Assembly (NCBI RefSeq): GCF_014066305.1 | Contig: NW_023501158.1 | Coordinates: forward strand, 1 to 40,529 | DNA from: Letharia columbiana | Taxonomy: Eukaryota; Ascomycota; Lecanoromycetes; Lecanorales; Parmeliaceae | Length of the DNA stretch: 40,529 bases | Reading direction: 5' to 3' | Shown: positions 11,999-21,603 of the stretch, one piece after another | Layout: each line of letters opens with the position of its first letter | Position numbering within the stretch: position 1 is the first letter of the stretch | Program-made: the position numbers and the translations under genes | The notes under the pieces: generated by a model | Databases searched by the model: none | What the model was told of the DNA's origin: nothing | What the model saw: the letters and a program-made list of their open reading frames with translations, nothing else

Positions 11999-12856
11999 TT
12001 AGGCAAAATTTGAGCGGCATTGAGCTGGACCCCATTTTAGATTGATGAACCATTTGCCTGGATTCAGCAGTGGGGGAGTAACAGACTCTTGGACTTCGAA
12101 ACCAAAGAAGCCTTCGCTAATATTATTCCTGTTCAATTCCTGCCCCGTAAGCCCCAAGCGAAACGCCTCGACTTTCCCCACAATTTCCGTTTCCTCGAGT
12201 ACAGCCTCCAGAAACGCGAACAGCGCCATCTCCGACAGTACCGTCGAAGCTTCCTCCACGCAAACAGATCCTCCGATTCATAATCGAATTTAAACTGCAC
12301 ATTCATAAAAGCGACTTAGCTTAGTGAAGCGTCGAGATCATTGACGGAAACGTAGATGTTATTCCCAGCCATACAGGCTGTCCATGGAGATATTTTCGCA
12401 GGCCGAATTCCCTCCACAGCCGGCTTTCTTTTCGAGAGTACGCTCACCAACATTGCAACCGGATTACCTTCTTTATTCGTGACATTTCGTGCCGGGTGCA
12501 GAGGTTTGAAGACCGTTAGCGATGAGGGCAATCGTAGCGGTTGCCTGATGGGCGGATGTATAGATGTTGTTTTGGATTTCAAGAAAGAGTCCGCCATTTT
12601 CAACGGCGTCTCCCCCACTGGTTGTCAGTGCTGCGGTGAGAACAATGTTTCAATCTTGGATGAAGATTAAGATAGTCGATCCCGGGGCTCACTGTCGTGT
12701 TAGAGTTGCATTGAGACCCACGTGTGGAGGCTTTATCGCAAAGAGGCGTCATTGCTTTGGAGCTGCTATAACAGTGCTGCTAGGACCCAAGCAAACAGTG
12801 TCTGGAACCTCACCAGCGTTTTTCAAAGTTGAACTGGCACAGCCAATGAAATTGCT
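11999..12856 (-). pseudogene. Unknown protein gene decayed into several reading frames
   Basis: Coding-like pieces follow one another 5' to 3' on the minus strand but in changing frames: 12,856-12,749 (SNFIGCASSTLKNAGEVPDT, ends at TGA); about 12,748-12,660 (PLCDKASTRGSQCNSNTTVS); about 12,640-12,473 (GGDAVENGGLFLEIQNNIYT, ends at TAA); 12,366-12,316 (GNNIYVSVNDLDASLS, then stop); about 12,296-12,220 (FKFDYESEDLFAWRKLRRYC); and about 12,259-11,999 (VEEASTVLSEMALFAFLEAV... to a stop). The shifts are not separated by convincing introns, so several indels and stops are likelier than splicing. The first pieces contain spaced cysteines, as in a secreted protein. I do not recognise the family with confidence; the C-terminal part of a large secreted enzyme is one possibility. 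Further pieces upstream (13,121-13,638) may belong to the same gene. Confidence 0.5.
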
Positions 12857-13120
12857 GTAAATGTCAGTCGTAGTGTACTGATACTTTACTATGTTTGACG
12901 CTGACGTATGAGCGTATATGATTTAAGTGATTGTGGTGTATTCGGAGGGCTGACACGCGATGCCTGTGGTGCTACCGGTAGATGACATGATTGGGAAGGT
13001 CTCTATTACCCCTGTAAAGTCACATGCACCTACCCGTTTGAGGCCTGGTCTAAATGATAACAGGGCCGAGGGTCAGAAGTTACGCTTGGACTTTCCGATG
13101 ACGTGGTGGCACCACCGTAC

Positions 13121-13638
13121 CAGGTTTGTAAATAGTGTTGTATATGCGGCATGCGAGGAAAGAAGAGCGTACTCGTCATCCTCCCAGTCAACGTGTCCAT
13201 CCCAATCATACGCCTGTGCAGAATATTCATGTCAGCATTGACCGTTGGACAAATTGAGCTGGGTTACATGTTATGTAAATCTAGCAAACAAGGTGTGCCG
13301 TTTATGAGGTGTGCATTAGCTTTGTAGGTAATGGAGAGCAGCATGAACTCCCAAGTTTCTGCGTATCTGAGATTCCCTCGACTCACAAAAACCTCGTCGC
13401 GCATCTCCAAATGCATCAAGCCTGCCAAGATGCGAGTTATCTTACCTTGTAGCCCATTCCCACAAGCATATCGCGGCTATCAAACCATCTCGTCCCCTCT
13501 CGTGCCTCTCCGAGTCTTACGCCTACTGTTTAGTAGAATCGGAAAGTCGGGCAAGTCATCGAACGTTTCTGCATCATACACCGTAACAGTATCTTTCGCC
13601 AGTGTCTCAGCAGCGGTACTAGCGATTTCATTAGTATC
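13121..13638 (-). pseudogene. Coding fragments upstream of the decayed unknown gene
   Basis: Two minus-strand pieces look coding. At 13,638-13,526 a frame reads DTNEIASTAAETLAKDTVTV and then YDAETFDDLPDFP; it is preceded at once by an in-frame TAA (13,641-13,639) and by a few more plausible residues (LQSFWQEI) that run up to the 3' end of the rhodopsin-domain gene at 13,670. At 13,213-13,121 a piece reads AYDWDGHVDWEDDEYALLSS, preceded by a good acceptor (CTGACAT...CACAG). The stretch between the two is degenerate. Composition, strand and order suggest 5' parts of the pseudogene at 11,999-12,856, but that linkage is inferred. Confidence 0.35.
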
Positions 13639-13669
13639 TTAGATTTCCTGCCAGAAGCTTTGGAGGATT

Positions 13670-15121
13670 TTACAAGTTGCTGTCTGATTTGATGATCTGG
13701 GAACATTCTTGGCAAAGTCCTTTCGTAGATGGTTTGGAGGAGGCGTCATCGGCTTTTTCGTTCGTCTCGGTTGACTTGCGCAAACCTAGGTCAGAGGTGG
13801 AGATAAGGCTGCGAATATTGCGGACAATGCTCTCTACTGAGATGTCTCGAAAGATTGGGCGCATTGTGGGGAGGCAAGCACCAACTACCCCAAGAGAGGA
13901 TTCAACCATCGGCCAGTAGAGTGTTGGAGTCAAGATATCTACTCTGGTTAGCGAGAAGCCGAACCAATGACCTTATCATTTTCATACAAGTTACGTCATT
14001 ATTTTGAGATTGCGTCTCTATGGGACGCAAGTCGATTAGCCTGGTATTTGCAGTCTCGCTAGGGAACGATATAGCAACATACCAGCAACAACGTCATAAA
14101 AGACGACGAGCTTCGCGACGGAGGCAGCAACAACACTTGGGTTATCAGTAAGTTGTTTCATTTCTAGCACGGCATCGCTTACAGTGTGCCTAACAGAAAG
14201 ATGCTACAGACTGCAACTTTTCGGGACGTCGGCATCTGAAGCCTCCAGACCTGGCAAACCTTTAGCGATTAGAAGAAGGGAGGACCGGGATGAGCGTACG
14301 CATGGAATAGGTAAGCAGAGAATCATTACTGTTGAGCTTGTTAGAATCCTGCGTGGCTCTAGCAGCAGTTGGACGGTTACCATCAGTGATCACATCGGAC
14401 CACGCCTGCGCCAGGAACATCTCATTGGTTGAAATTGGAAAACATTGGAGTAGGTTGGTAAAGAAGAAAGCTACAGTCCAAACAGTGACGAGAACAACCA
14501 TAGTCCGAATTGCGTATAGCACGCGACCATTGGTGAAGATCCTAAAAAGGGTGCTTCAGCACTGTCAGACTGGCACTAGAGGGGAAAGTCTTACCGCCTG
14601 TAGAAGAAAAGCACAGCTAATTTTGTGAAGCCGAAGGTCAACGTTTGCGTCAATTGCGACGCATAGGCAATCTACCTCTCTCTGAGACACTCTTTCTTTC
14701 CAAGATTGGGGATACATCATCGCCGCACCTGCTGGAAGATCTGAGTGCGTCGGGTGAATATAGGCATGCCATGTGCGTCTATCCTTGTATGCCTTCCTAG
14801 ATCTCCAAATGCGGCTCCTTGACATGACAAATCAGCAATTTCCTAAATAAAATTAGACGAACCTCTTACCAACGAACATGCAAAGTCCTGTACCGAGCGT
14901 GAAAATCTATCGACGCGTCCTCAGTGTCTGGCTTCCAGTAACTAGCGGAAGGAAGGGACGTGACAAACCAACGCCAATACTATCATATAATCATCCATCT
15001 CTATCCTGACACTCTTCAAGAGGCGTCTGGCATAAAAGCGCAAGATAGCAGCTACAATGGCCCGGACTGACAATACTGCCGCGAGGGTGTACATCTTGCC
15101 AGGTGTCTCCAAACTGGCCAT
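13670..15121 (-). CDS. Fungal rhodopsin-domain (PTH11-like) integral membrane protein
   Basis: I rebuilt nine exons in consistent phase: 14,969-15,121; 14,870-14,906; 14,729-14,817; 14,595-14,671; 14,381-14,541; 14,300-14,328; 14,183-14,250; 14,083-14,135; 13,670-13,941. Total 939 nt, 312 residues. The ATG (15,121-15,119) has CACCATGG context; the longer frame starts at TTG. Family hallmarks appear in order: R-x-LRFYARR then DDY (43-45), LGRH (70-73), FTKLAVLFFYRRIF (about 108-121), a QCFPI segment, SDVITDVMILCLPIP (about 167-181), VWRLQMPTSRK (183-193), then TPTLYWPMVESSLGVVGACL with MRPIF. These are the seven-helix fungal relatives of rhodopsin, including PTH11-type receptors, at the plasma membrane; ligand unknown. 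The loop after QCFPIS is unusually short, lacking the Trp/Cys-containing segment that family members normally carry. The last intron (13,942-14,082, 141 bp, acceptor CAGAG) and the GTGCGG donor at 14,728 are the weakest parts of the model. Confidence 0.85.
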
Positions 15122-16602
15122 GGTGAGGTGCTGAGGCGATGTGATACCCTGAACAATGGCATCGACCAACGCTCAACAGTCTAGCTAGCAAAGAGAGCGG
15201 TTTTCAGGTCTTTCAAAGAAGAGACAAATAGAGACTCAACAGTACGCTGTACTTTAACGTCGATTTTGCTCGAGAATTCTGTCGAATTGGATGGAATCAT
15301 TTTATACACGAAGCACTTGCACTGTACACTATTTCGCCAGCTTGATACAGCTACTATCAACTCTCATCTCACATTGTGCCATGCTCGGCCATGTCCCTTC
15401 TGTTAACAAGTTAGACTCGATAGCTTCAAGCAAGTTGAGGGGCGCAGTGAAATTAAACAAACAATCCATTAGCCGGAGCCATTGAAGCTGAACCTTAACG
15501 CTCAATTCCCAAAGACGTCTCCCCAGGCTCGGTGCTTTTTGAAGAGAAGTGCTGACTCGGGTATTGGCTTTGCTTTGCCTCACTTGAGCTTCGCCTCTCC
15601 TTCCTCCACTCTATTTTTTAGCCAACCACACAGCGTGCTAGTACCCCTGTTGAGCTAACGAGATATATTGCTCTCGTTCATTGCTTCTGGTATAACAGAG
15701 TATGGCATCAATGATGGAAGACGGAGGAAGCAACTGACTGAAAAACTTGGAGGATTTGCCGCTAACCTAGGATGAGCTTATCAGATTAAATTGAACCAAT
15801 CAGACGTTTGCGCCAAGAGATCATGCCACTGCGGCCTTGACGGCGAAACAAGATATTAGTGGATTCTGTGCCCCCACTTCCTCGTCACTACAACACCCTT
15901 TATCAAGGAAGACGCCTTGTACACTCCAAGGTCACCCTCTTCTATTTCGATATGGCTTGTCGATCAGGAAACTATACTCCTGCGCCTCCATCATTTTGAC
16001 CATCGACTTCATCAGCGACTGTAGTGCTCGAACTACATATCAATCCAGTTGGCGCATGACCAAGACTCATGTCAAGACTCAATATCTTTGTTGGATCAAA
16101 TGACCAACGTCTCACAGCCGTGAATGCTCGATGGTTACACCGACGCTTGTGGAAGACTCGGACAAAGGACGTAAAATGATCCATGCAACAAAGGACCGGA
16201 CAACAGAGTGCTAGTATCATCAACTTCTCAAATGCCGAGATAACAAGAAGACGAATCAACCCTTTCAGCCCCAGACCCTTCCACTATTCTCCAGCTGTCA
16301 AATTTCTGAATCTCAAGAATCAATTGGGTGACCATGACCGCAGCAGCCGCCGTGCTGCCAGCGCTGCCGCAAAGTTGGGGGCCAGACCGGTTCCGTCAGC
16401 CTCAACAAGATGGAAATCTTGCACTATCAGGTACACTACGATTTGCAGGTTGTGGCAATGATGTTGGTTGAAACATACCAGTTACAAGGCTACTGCACGG
16501 CGATTACTTATACATTGTGACAAATGGGTTGGTGGGGCTTCGCAACAGAGCTGCTTTCGGCACTATTGTGGCCACAGCCACGCCTTAATCTCTTCACATA
16601 CA
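15122..16602. other. Intergenic stretch, nothing recognised
   Basis: Frames up to 95 codons occur on both strands (for example minus 15,972-16,259) but none has a recognisable motif, good start context or splice pattern. The region includes the promoter of the minus-strand rhodopsin-domain gene and, at its right end, that of the plus-strand precursor gene. Confidence 0.45.
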
Positions 16603-16608
16603 TTATAA
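16603..16608 (+). promoter_or_regulatory. TATA-like box of the secreted precursor gene
   Basis: TTATAA in the context CATTATAACAAGG lies 127 bp before the ATG at 16,730. A C/T-rich leader (TTTCTCAACATCCATTCAAC and following) separates the two, as expected for a fungal transcript start near 16,640. Confidence 0.4.
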
Positions 16609-16729
16609 CAAGGCTAAGGTTAAAGACTCCAAAATCTGGTCTTTCTCAACATCCATTCAACCTCAGCCTTGTGAGCCAATATTCTGTAGTCCTTAACACT
16701 TGTTCAACCTCAATTTTATTCAACACAAC

Positions 16730-17381
16730 ATGCATCTAGCCAGCATTCTCTTTACACTCCTGTTCGCTTCTTCGGTTTGCGCTCTCCCTCTTGGCCTTCG
16801 TGAGACACACATCACTAAAAATTGCTCTGTCATCACTAACAAATATCGCGACAGGCAAATTGGTTCGCGCCTGGGACGACCGCGACCTCAACCTTCCTGT
16901 TGTCCATCTCGACACTCCAGAACCCATTACCGAACCCTTAGATCTCTCCGACGGCTTGGGTTTCTCATGGGCCGACGAATGGCGGGGTGGTAAACGCAGC
17001 CTCGATGAAGGAAACGGCAACCCTAATCGCGACGCGCCGCGTAAGCGTGACCTCTTCGGTGGCATTGACCCCGGCTTGCTGGAGGCCCAGGACCCAACAC
17101 CGTCCAAATCGGAGGGCGTTTCGGAAGACTTGATCTTCCAAGACGCGCCGCAGCGTAAGCGTGATGGGACACTACAAGAAGCTCTCGACGACATCATCCG
17201 TCCAGGCGAAGTCGTTGATGATTCTCCACCAGATCCGATTTCCCCAAGACCACGACAAGGCTGGATTTTTTTCAGTGCACCGGATAAGCGTTATGAAGCT
17301 TCTGAAGAGTTTTTACCCAAGGGATCAACAACGAAGAAATCATTGTTGTCTATTAAGGATGCACCGATCAAACCTTCTTGA
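16730..17381 (+). CDS. Secreted precursor with four Kex2-type sites (KEP-like)
   Basis: Two exons: 16,730-16,799 and 16,855-17,381. The intron (16,800-16,854, GTGAGA...ACAG) has an ACTAAC branch site and joins the frames exactly, giving 198 residues. Residues 1-18 form a textbook signal peptide (MHLASILFTLLFASSVCA). The mature part is acidic, free of cysteine after residue 17, and contains dibasic KR sites at 70-71, 87-88, 125-126 and 168-169, three of them within RKR or DKR. Each of the last three KR sites follows an Ala-Pro motif (RDAPRKR, QDAPQRKR, SAPDKR), and the C-terminus repeats KDAPIKP. Kex2 in the Golgi would release peptides of about 17, 38, 43 and 29 residues. Such Kex2-processed proteins include pheromone precursors, secreted effector-like peptides and RiPP precursors; the spacer segments here differ from one another, so a repetitive-core RiPP is not proven. 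The longer frame starting at 16,791 is not the gene start. Confidence 0.75.
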
Positions 17382-18112
17382 CCATGGTGAAGGACGCAAT
17401 GAGAGGTATTGTGCCATGAGAGATATGGAGTGCGTCCCGAAGATCAGATAGTGTGTCTGTGCATAGTTCCGTCATTTCAACGCGATCTTGAGACAACGAG
17501 TATGTGTTTCTCAAACAGCCACGCCTACTTACTTCGAAAGATTGTCGCAGTCCTGTCTTGTTCTCTCCGCCCTCACCAAAGGGGCTTAGTCCGGTATCTC
17601 GTACGGCGCGCATATTTCACCTTTACAAGATACAGCAATGATGACCGGCACGGTTCGGAGAGCAAGCAGAGACCACCATCGCAGCCAATCTAGAGATTCC
17701 TACTGTTACACCAGATCTTCTATCTTGCCAGGACTATTCAAGCCTTGAAGACGCATATCATTGCGAAGATTCAACCTGATGCCATCTTCCCTGACCACGT
17801 GCCTGGATGTCAAATGAAGTGAATAGCCACATCTGGAGCCTTGGTGGTCGCATGAGCCGCATGCCTGACTGAATTGAGCTTGTTCGACTGCATTCCAGGC
17901 CTAAGCTTTCGACGATGTCTGTTTGCTAGAACCTAGGTAACGGAATACGAGGCACCCACTGAGCTCATTTTCTTGGTCTTTAATGCCTCCTCCTCTTCCC
18001 ATCCACCATACTCTCCACCCTACAACAAATATGATTGGTCACCACTCCGCCCTCCCCTGGTCAAGCGTGTGCTTAGACGAGTAAGTTGGCTACCTCAACA
18101 CTCTCATAATTT
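17382..18112. other. Spacer between secreted-protein genes
   Basis: No gene is supported. A plus-strand frame opening at 17,973 begins with TTG and runs through 18,347; it lacks family motifs. A GTAAGT donor-like site sits at about 18,081. Confidence 0.35.
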
Positions 18113-18375
18113 ATGCGCAAACCCTTTTCCGTCCTCGTCATTCTCTATCTCTCGTTCGCGGGCGTTGTTAAACACAATCTGTGGCGACAAACCAGCACTC
18201 TCGACACGATGCATACAATTACGAGTCAAATGCATTTCAATCCCGCATCTGCAGTGGGGAGCAGATTCTTCGAGAGCGCGAGGACAAGGCCACAGTAGAA
18301 GTGACCACCTGCGGGCCTTCCACCACTGGGTGTTGCCGTTTCGCTAGCCCTCATGTGAATCTTGGGGTTTGGTGA
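18113..18375 (+). pseudogene. Possible small cysteine-containing secreted protein, frame-broken
   Basis: An ATG at 18,113 opens a frame beginning MRKPFSVLVILYLSFAGVV, which looks like a signal peptide. The coding-like, cysteine-containing tail (ICSGEQI..., then TTCGPSTTGCC, ending GVW at 18,375) is in another frame, shifted by two bases, and starts after an in-frame TAA near 18,170. No good donor/acceptor pair bridges the two, so either an unusual intron or a frameshift is needed. The position between two other secreted proteins is suggestive. Treat as tentative. Confidence 0.25.
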
Positions 18376-18555
18376 GCACAGCCGTCTACGATGACCCGTG
18401 TAAATGTGTACGCCGTGTGTCCGAAGTCGAGACTAGATGACTTTATCGCAAAAAAGAGTGTCGTCAGGTCTTGAGACTTGGCACGCTAAGCCCAATCCGG
18501 CGACTACCCAGGTAAGGTAAAGACCAGCTCAAATCAGCCTTTGAAAATCCCCGAA

Positions 18556-18828
18556 ATGCGTCTTTCAAACCTTACCACTCTCCTAGTCCCAATCCTCCTC
18601 TCCTCCGTCCTCGCAGCTCCCACCCCTGTGAGACACGACAACGTCAATGGCGGGGCATTGGCGGCTCGATCTCTCGACACCGGCACCCGTAATAAGGATT
18701 ACAATCCTGGGCTTGAGGAGGCTAAGATGTTAGCTGTGAAAACCCCCGGTTTGGTGGCTCCGGTTCAAATGCGTACTAGGCAGGCGGGCGCCCCGGAGGC
18801 AGAGGATGTTGAGAATTTGGAAGCCTAA
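18556..18828 (+). CDS. Small secreted protein, 90 residues, no cysteine
   Basis: Single-exon frame starting at the ATG 18,556 (an upstream in-frame TTG at 18,541 is not a plausible start; context CCGAAATGCG). Residues 1-21 form a clear signal peptide (MRLSNLTTLLVPILLSSVLA, cleavage near A21). The mature part is about 69 residues, has no cysteine and no second hydrophobic segment, and includes ALAARSLDTGTRNKDYNPG. The RSLDxG word is shared with the Kex2-rich precursor at 16,730 (KRSLDEGNGNPN), hinting at distant kinship or a similar propeptide junction. A perfect donor-like GTAAGT lies four bases after the stop, so a different transcript form cannot be excluded. Function unknown; effector-like or peptide precursor are guesses. 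Confidence 0.6.
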   Translation: MRLSNLTTLLVPILLSSVLAAPTPVRHDNVNGGALAARSLDTGTRNKDYNPGLEEAKMLAVKTPGLVAPVQMRTRQAGAPEAEDVENLEA

Positions 18829-20675
18829 TGGGTAAGTGCGGTGGCCGCAGGGAAGGATCCCGAGATGGAGGTGTCGGGTCGATGAGTGATATTTTCAAGA
18901 GTCAGGAGGCAGGATGGAGGGGAATGCTGAATGCTATGGATTAGCTCAATGGATCAGACGCTTCGGCATATCTCAGTGCTTCTTAAGACAGTCCACGTCC
19001 CAGAATGCATGCATGTTTGTGGCTGATTCTTTTTTGTAAAGTACGCATGATCACTGGCAATACACTAGGCATACACATTTCCGTCTGTGCCAGGTTCAAA
19101 TTCCAATGGCGCTCTCACAAACCCTAATTGACTCCCCATGGCAGCTGTCACCGCTGCGAAATAGCAGCTACAGCCCCCAGCTCTTCGATCCCTGCGCACA
19201 ATGATTGGGGGCTCGTGAAACGGGCCCGTATCGGCATTGAACCCCAGACCGCGGTCCAGCAGAGGTCAAGAGTACAAGTTTCTATCCGAGACATGCTTAC
19301 TTAAAAGCTAGGGGTCCAACATAGGCAGCCTCCAGACTCAGTGTTGATATTACAGCGCGCCTGAGGACGAAAGCGCACACTGGCGTGGCACATTGATTTC
19401 CACGTCGCTCAGAGTCCCACTGCTCCCTTTTCTTGGTCGGCAAGCCTCTGCAGACCTTGCCAAAACGTCGGACGTGGATGCAGCGTTCCTGCCGAAAATC
19501 TTAGCCAACCTCTGTCTGCTGTGACTCCAGGGTACTCGCTGGGAAGTGTCAACTGAACGCGCTGATTTGCATCCACCGAATTATCTAAACCACTTAATGG
19601 ACGACTCGCGCGGAAACCGCCTTCTTGATGTGATGCTTCCCCTGAACCTTGCAGGAAAATGATGCAATGCTACGCGGCATGCAAGGCCCACACAAGAATT
19701 TTCGCTGGTCACTGGCGCAATATAATAGCCTTGAAATGACAGCGTTTCAAATGGATATCTGAGCTGCAAAACTTTAGATCTTCTTGAAAAGAATGCTTCC
19801 GGGACCAAAGGTTCTCTTGTCGATGTTCTCGTTGTTGAGTTGCGAAGAGTTGAAAGAAAGGCCTTTTTGAAGTTCGATCGGAAACCCCTGGATTCTGGAT
19901 CCGCCAGTGAATGGGATCTTATCCGTCTTTTTGGAAGACCAAGTATGTTCCAAAGAATCAAAATCACTGGCACGGGGTTCTTTCTTGACCAATACCAAAG
20001 GACACGTGCTCAAGGAACAGACCACAGGGTGGGATGATTGGACGAATCATTAGCCAAGCCCGCCCTCCATTAACTAAAAGGCACCCACGAACATTTTGAG
20101 ATGTGGATGTACCTGCGCGAATTAGCAGCACACCCTTTCTCCTTAGCATCCTGCCTGAAGTTTTAAGGAAATCCCGGCCCCCATTCCCATGAACTTCTTC
20201 TCACGGCGCATCATGTCGTATGCGCCCAGGAGCAGTCCGGCGTAATTCCATCGCCACGCTCATGTACAGAGCGCCTTAGGGATAAATCTAGGTAGCAGTA
20301 TCATGCTCATTCCGTCGTCTTTCAATAAATGTAACACTGCACAGCTTCTCCGTGCCGAGGCTTCTAAACACCGCCCCGAGTCGACTCCCGCCCAAATGAT
20401 CGCAACACTATGTTAGATCGATCCTGCACGTGCGTCGCAGGACACTAGTCGCACCCTCCTCTCTGCGACCCTTTCTATCAGGCACGCTGTAACCCTCTCT
20501 CGCGGAGGAGCGAAAGAGCCGAATTTAGACTTCGTGGAATAGGGGCTCGAGTTTCATATCGAACCATCTATCCCCCAGGGCCCTTTCTGAACAGACAAGA
20601 GAACACAAAAAGAAGATCTTGCATTCCCGTAATGAACTAAGAGACCTTCCGATTACGATATCATATACGAGGACC
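18829..20675. other. Gene-poor stretch with one coding-like remnant
   Basis: The only frame that looks coding is on the minus strand at 19,774 to about 20,000 (contains KIPFTGGSRIQGFPIELQKG and ends GPGSILFKKI), without an ATG; its longest form starts with GTG. I do not recognise it. The overlapping 130-codon minus frame (19,581-19,973) also starts with GTG and looks like a shadow. No tRNA or repeat is evident. Confidence 0.35.
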
Positions 20676-21117
20676 ATGAAACCAGCATCCTCGCCGCCTT
20701 ATCTATCTTGCTCAGCCTCGCCAGCGCCTACTCCGGCGACAAGACCTACTACAAGACAGATTTCCTCCTCCCCAACACACATTCCCCCTCCTACCCGATT
20801 TCATACCTACCACGCCCAGGTCTCGGATCCTATGGCTACACACCTCGAGACAACGATTCGATCGTCGCCCTCTCCGTCTCACGAGGAAGAACCCGCCGAA
20901 TCCCAATGACAACCCTCTCCGCGGCACCACGATCAGCAACCACAACGCGGCCACGGGCGGCACAACGCAAGATACGATTGTCGATACGTGCCAGGGATGC
21001 ACGGATAAGGACGGTCATATGAGTCCAAACGTGTTCAAGGCCGTGGATCCGAATGGGATGGGCAACGGGAGGACCATGGCCGATCAGGGAGGGAGCGCGG
21101 TGGGCGGGAAAGAGTAG
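20676..21117 (+). pseudogene. DPBB (expansin/RlpA-like) secreted protein, broken
   Basis: The sequence encodes a small secreted double-psi beta-barrel protein in three frames. ATG AAA at 20,676 is followed, one base out of frame, by a perfect signal peptide (SILAALSILLSLASA), as though one A was lost from codon 3. Then come DKTYYKTD, GLGSYGYTPRDNDSIVALS, a second frame change near 20,880, and NPNDNPLRGTTISNHNAATG, DTIVDTCQGC, VFKAVDPNGMGNGR and GGSAVGGKE before the TAG at 21,115-21,117. These match the fungal DPBB pattern in order and spacing. Two cysteines that normally pair in this fold are replaced (GLGSYGYT for GxCGYT, NPLRGTT for NxxCG), while DTCQGC is kept. Two frame breaks plus lost cysteines indicate a pseudogene; an error in a homopolymer could explain only the first break. 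Confidence 0.75.
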
Positions 21118-21603
21118 GGATTTGGGGGCGTGAAGGTGCGGTCATTAGTGTGGGGTAGGGGGCGGATGATCTTCAATGGCGTATGAAGGACGGCCCAATG
21201 CGCTGGACGTCTGGATACGTGTGCGTTGGCTTCGCCGGCGAAACTTTGTTTGAGGAACATGGAAAGGCAGCCTGATCGGTTTTCAACTCTGTATGGATGG
21301 TTGGAGGATAGAGTCTTCCAAGAATAGATCGAAAATAAAGAATCACACCCATGAGTTCGAGATTCTTCGCTGCGGACCTTATCAATCTGAAAAATGACTG
21401 CCTGGTGTTTTCTTTCTGACTCCCTACTACCAGTTTTTTCCCTCTGGCAAAATACATTGCCCTCGTTCAGGCGCACCTCCCCGCAAGGTAACATTGAGGC
21501 TCACAGCGCTCCAAAAAAATTCTGTCATCCCAGTCGTCAAGGTACCTGAATTACGTTCCCGAAGCAAATCATACATCAAGACCAAAGAAACAGGCCTTCC
21601 TCG

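Noticed and set aside
16791..16854. N-terminus MAFVRHTSLKIALSSLTNIA for the precursor protein
   Set aside because: It is intron sequence read through; the spliced form has a proper signal peptide and a canonical branch site.
16730..18828. A dikaritin-type (UstYa/tyrosinase) RiPP gene cluster
   Set aside because: No neighbour shows an HxxHC pair, tyrosinase or methyltransferase motif, and the inter-Kex2 segments are not repeated cores.
19085..19260. tRNA-like words (GGTTCAAATTCC; ATTGAACCCCAG)
   Set aside because: The flanking bases do not pair into a T-stem and no anticodon or acceptor stem can be placed around them.
19581..19973. 130-codon minus-strand frame
   Set aside because: Starts with GTG, has no motif, and a more coding-like frame overlaps it.
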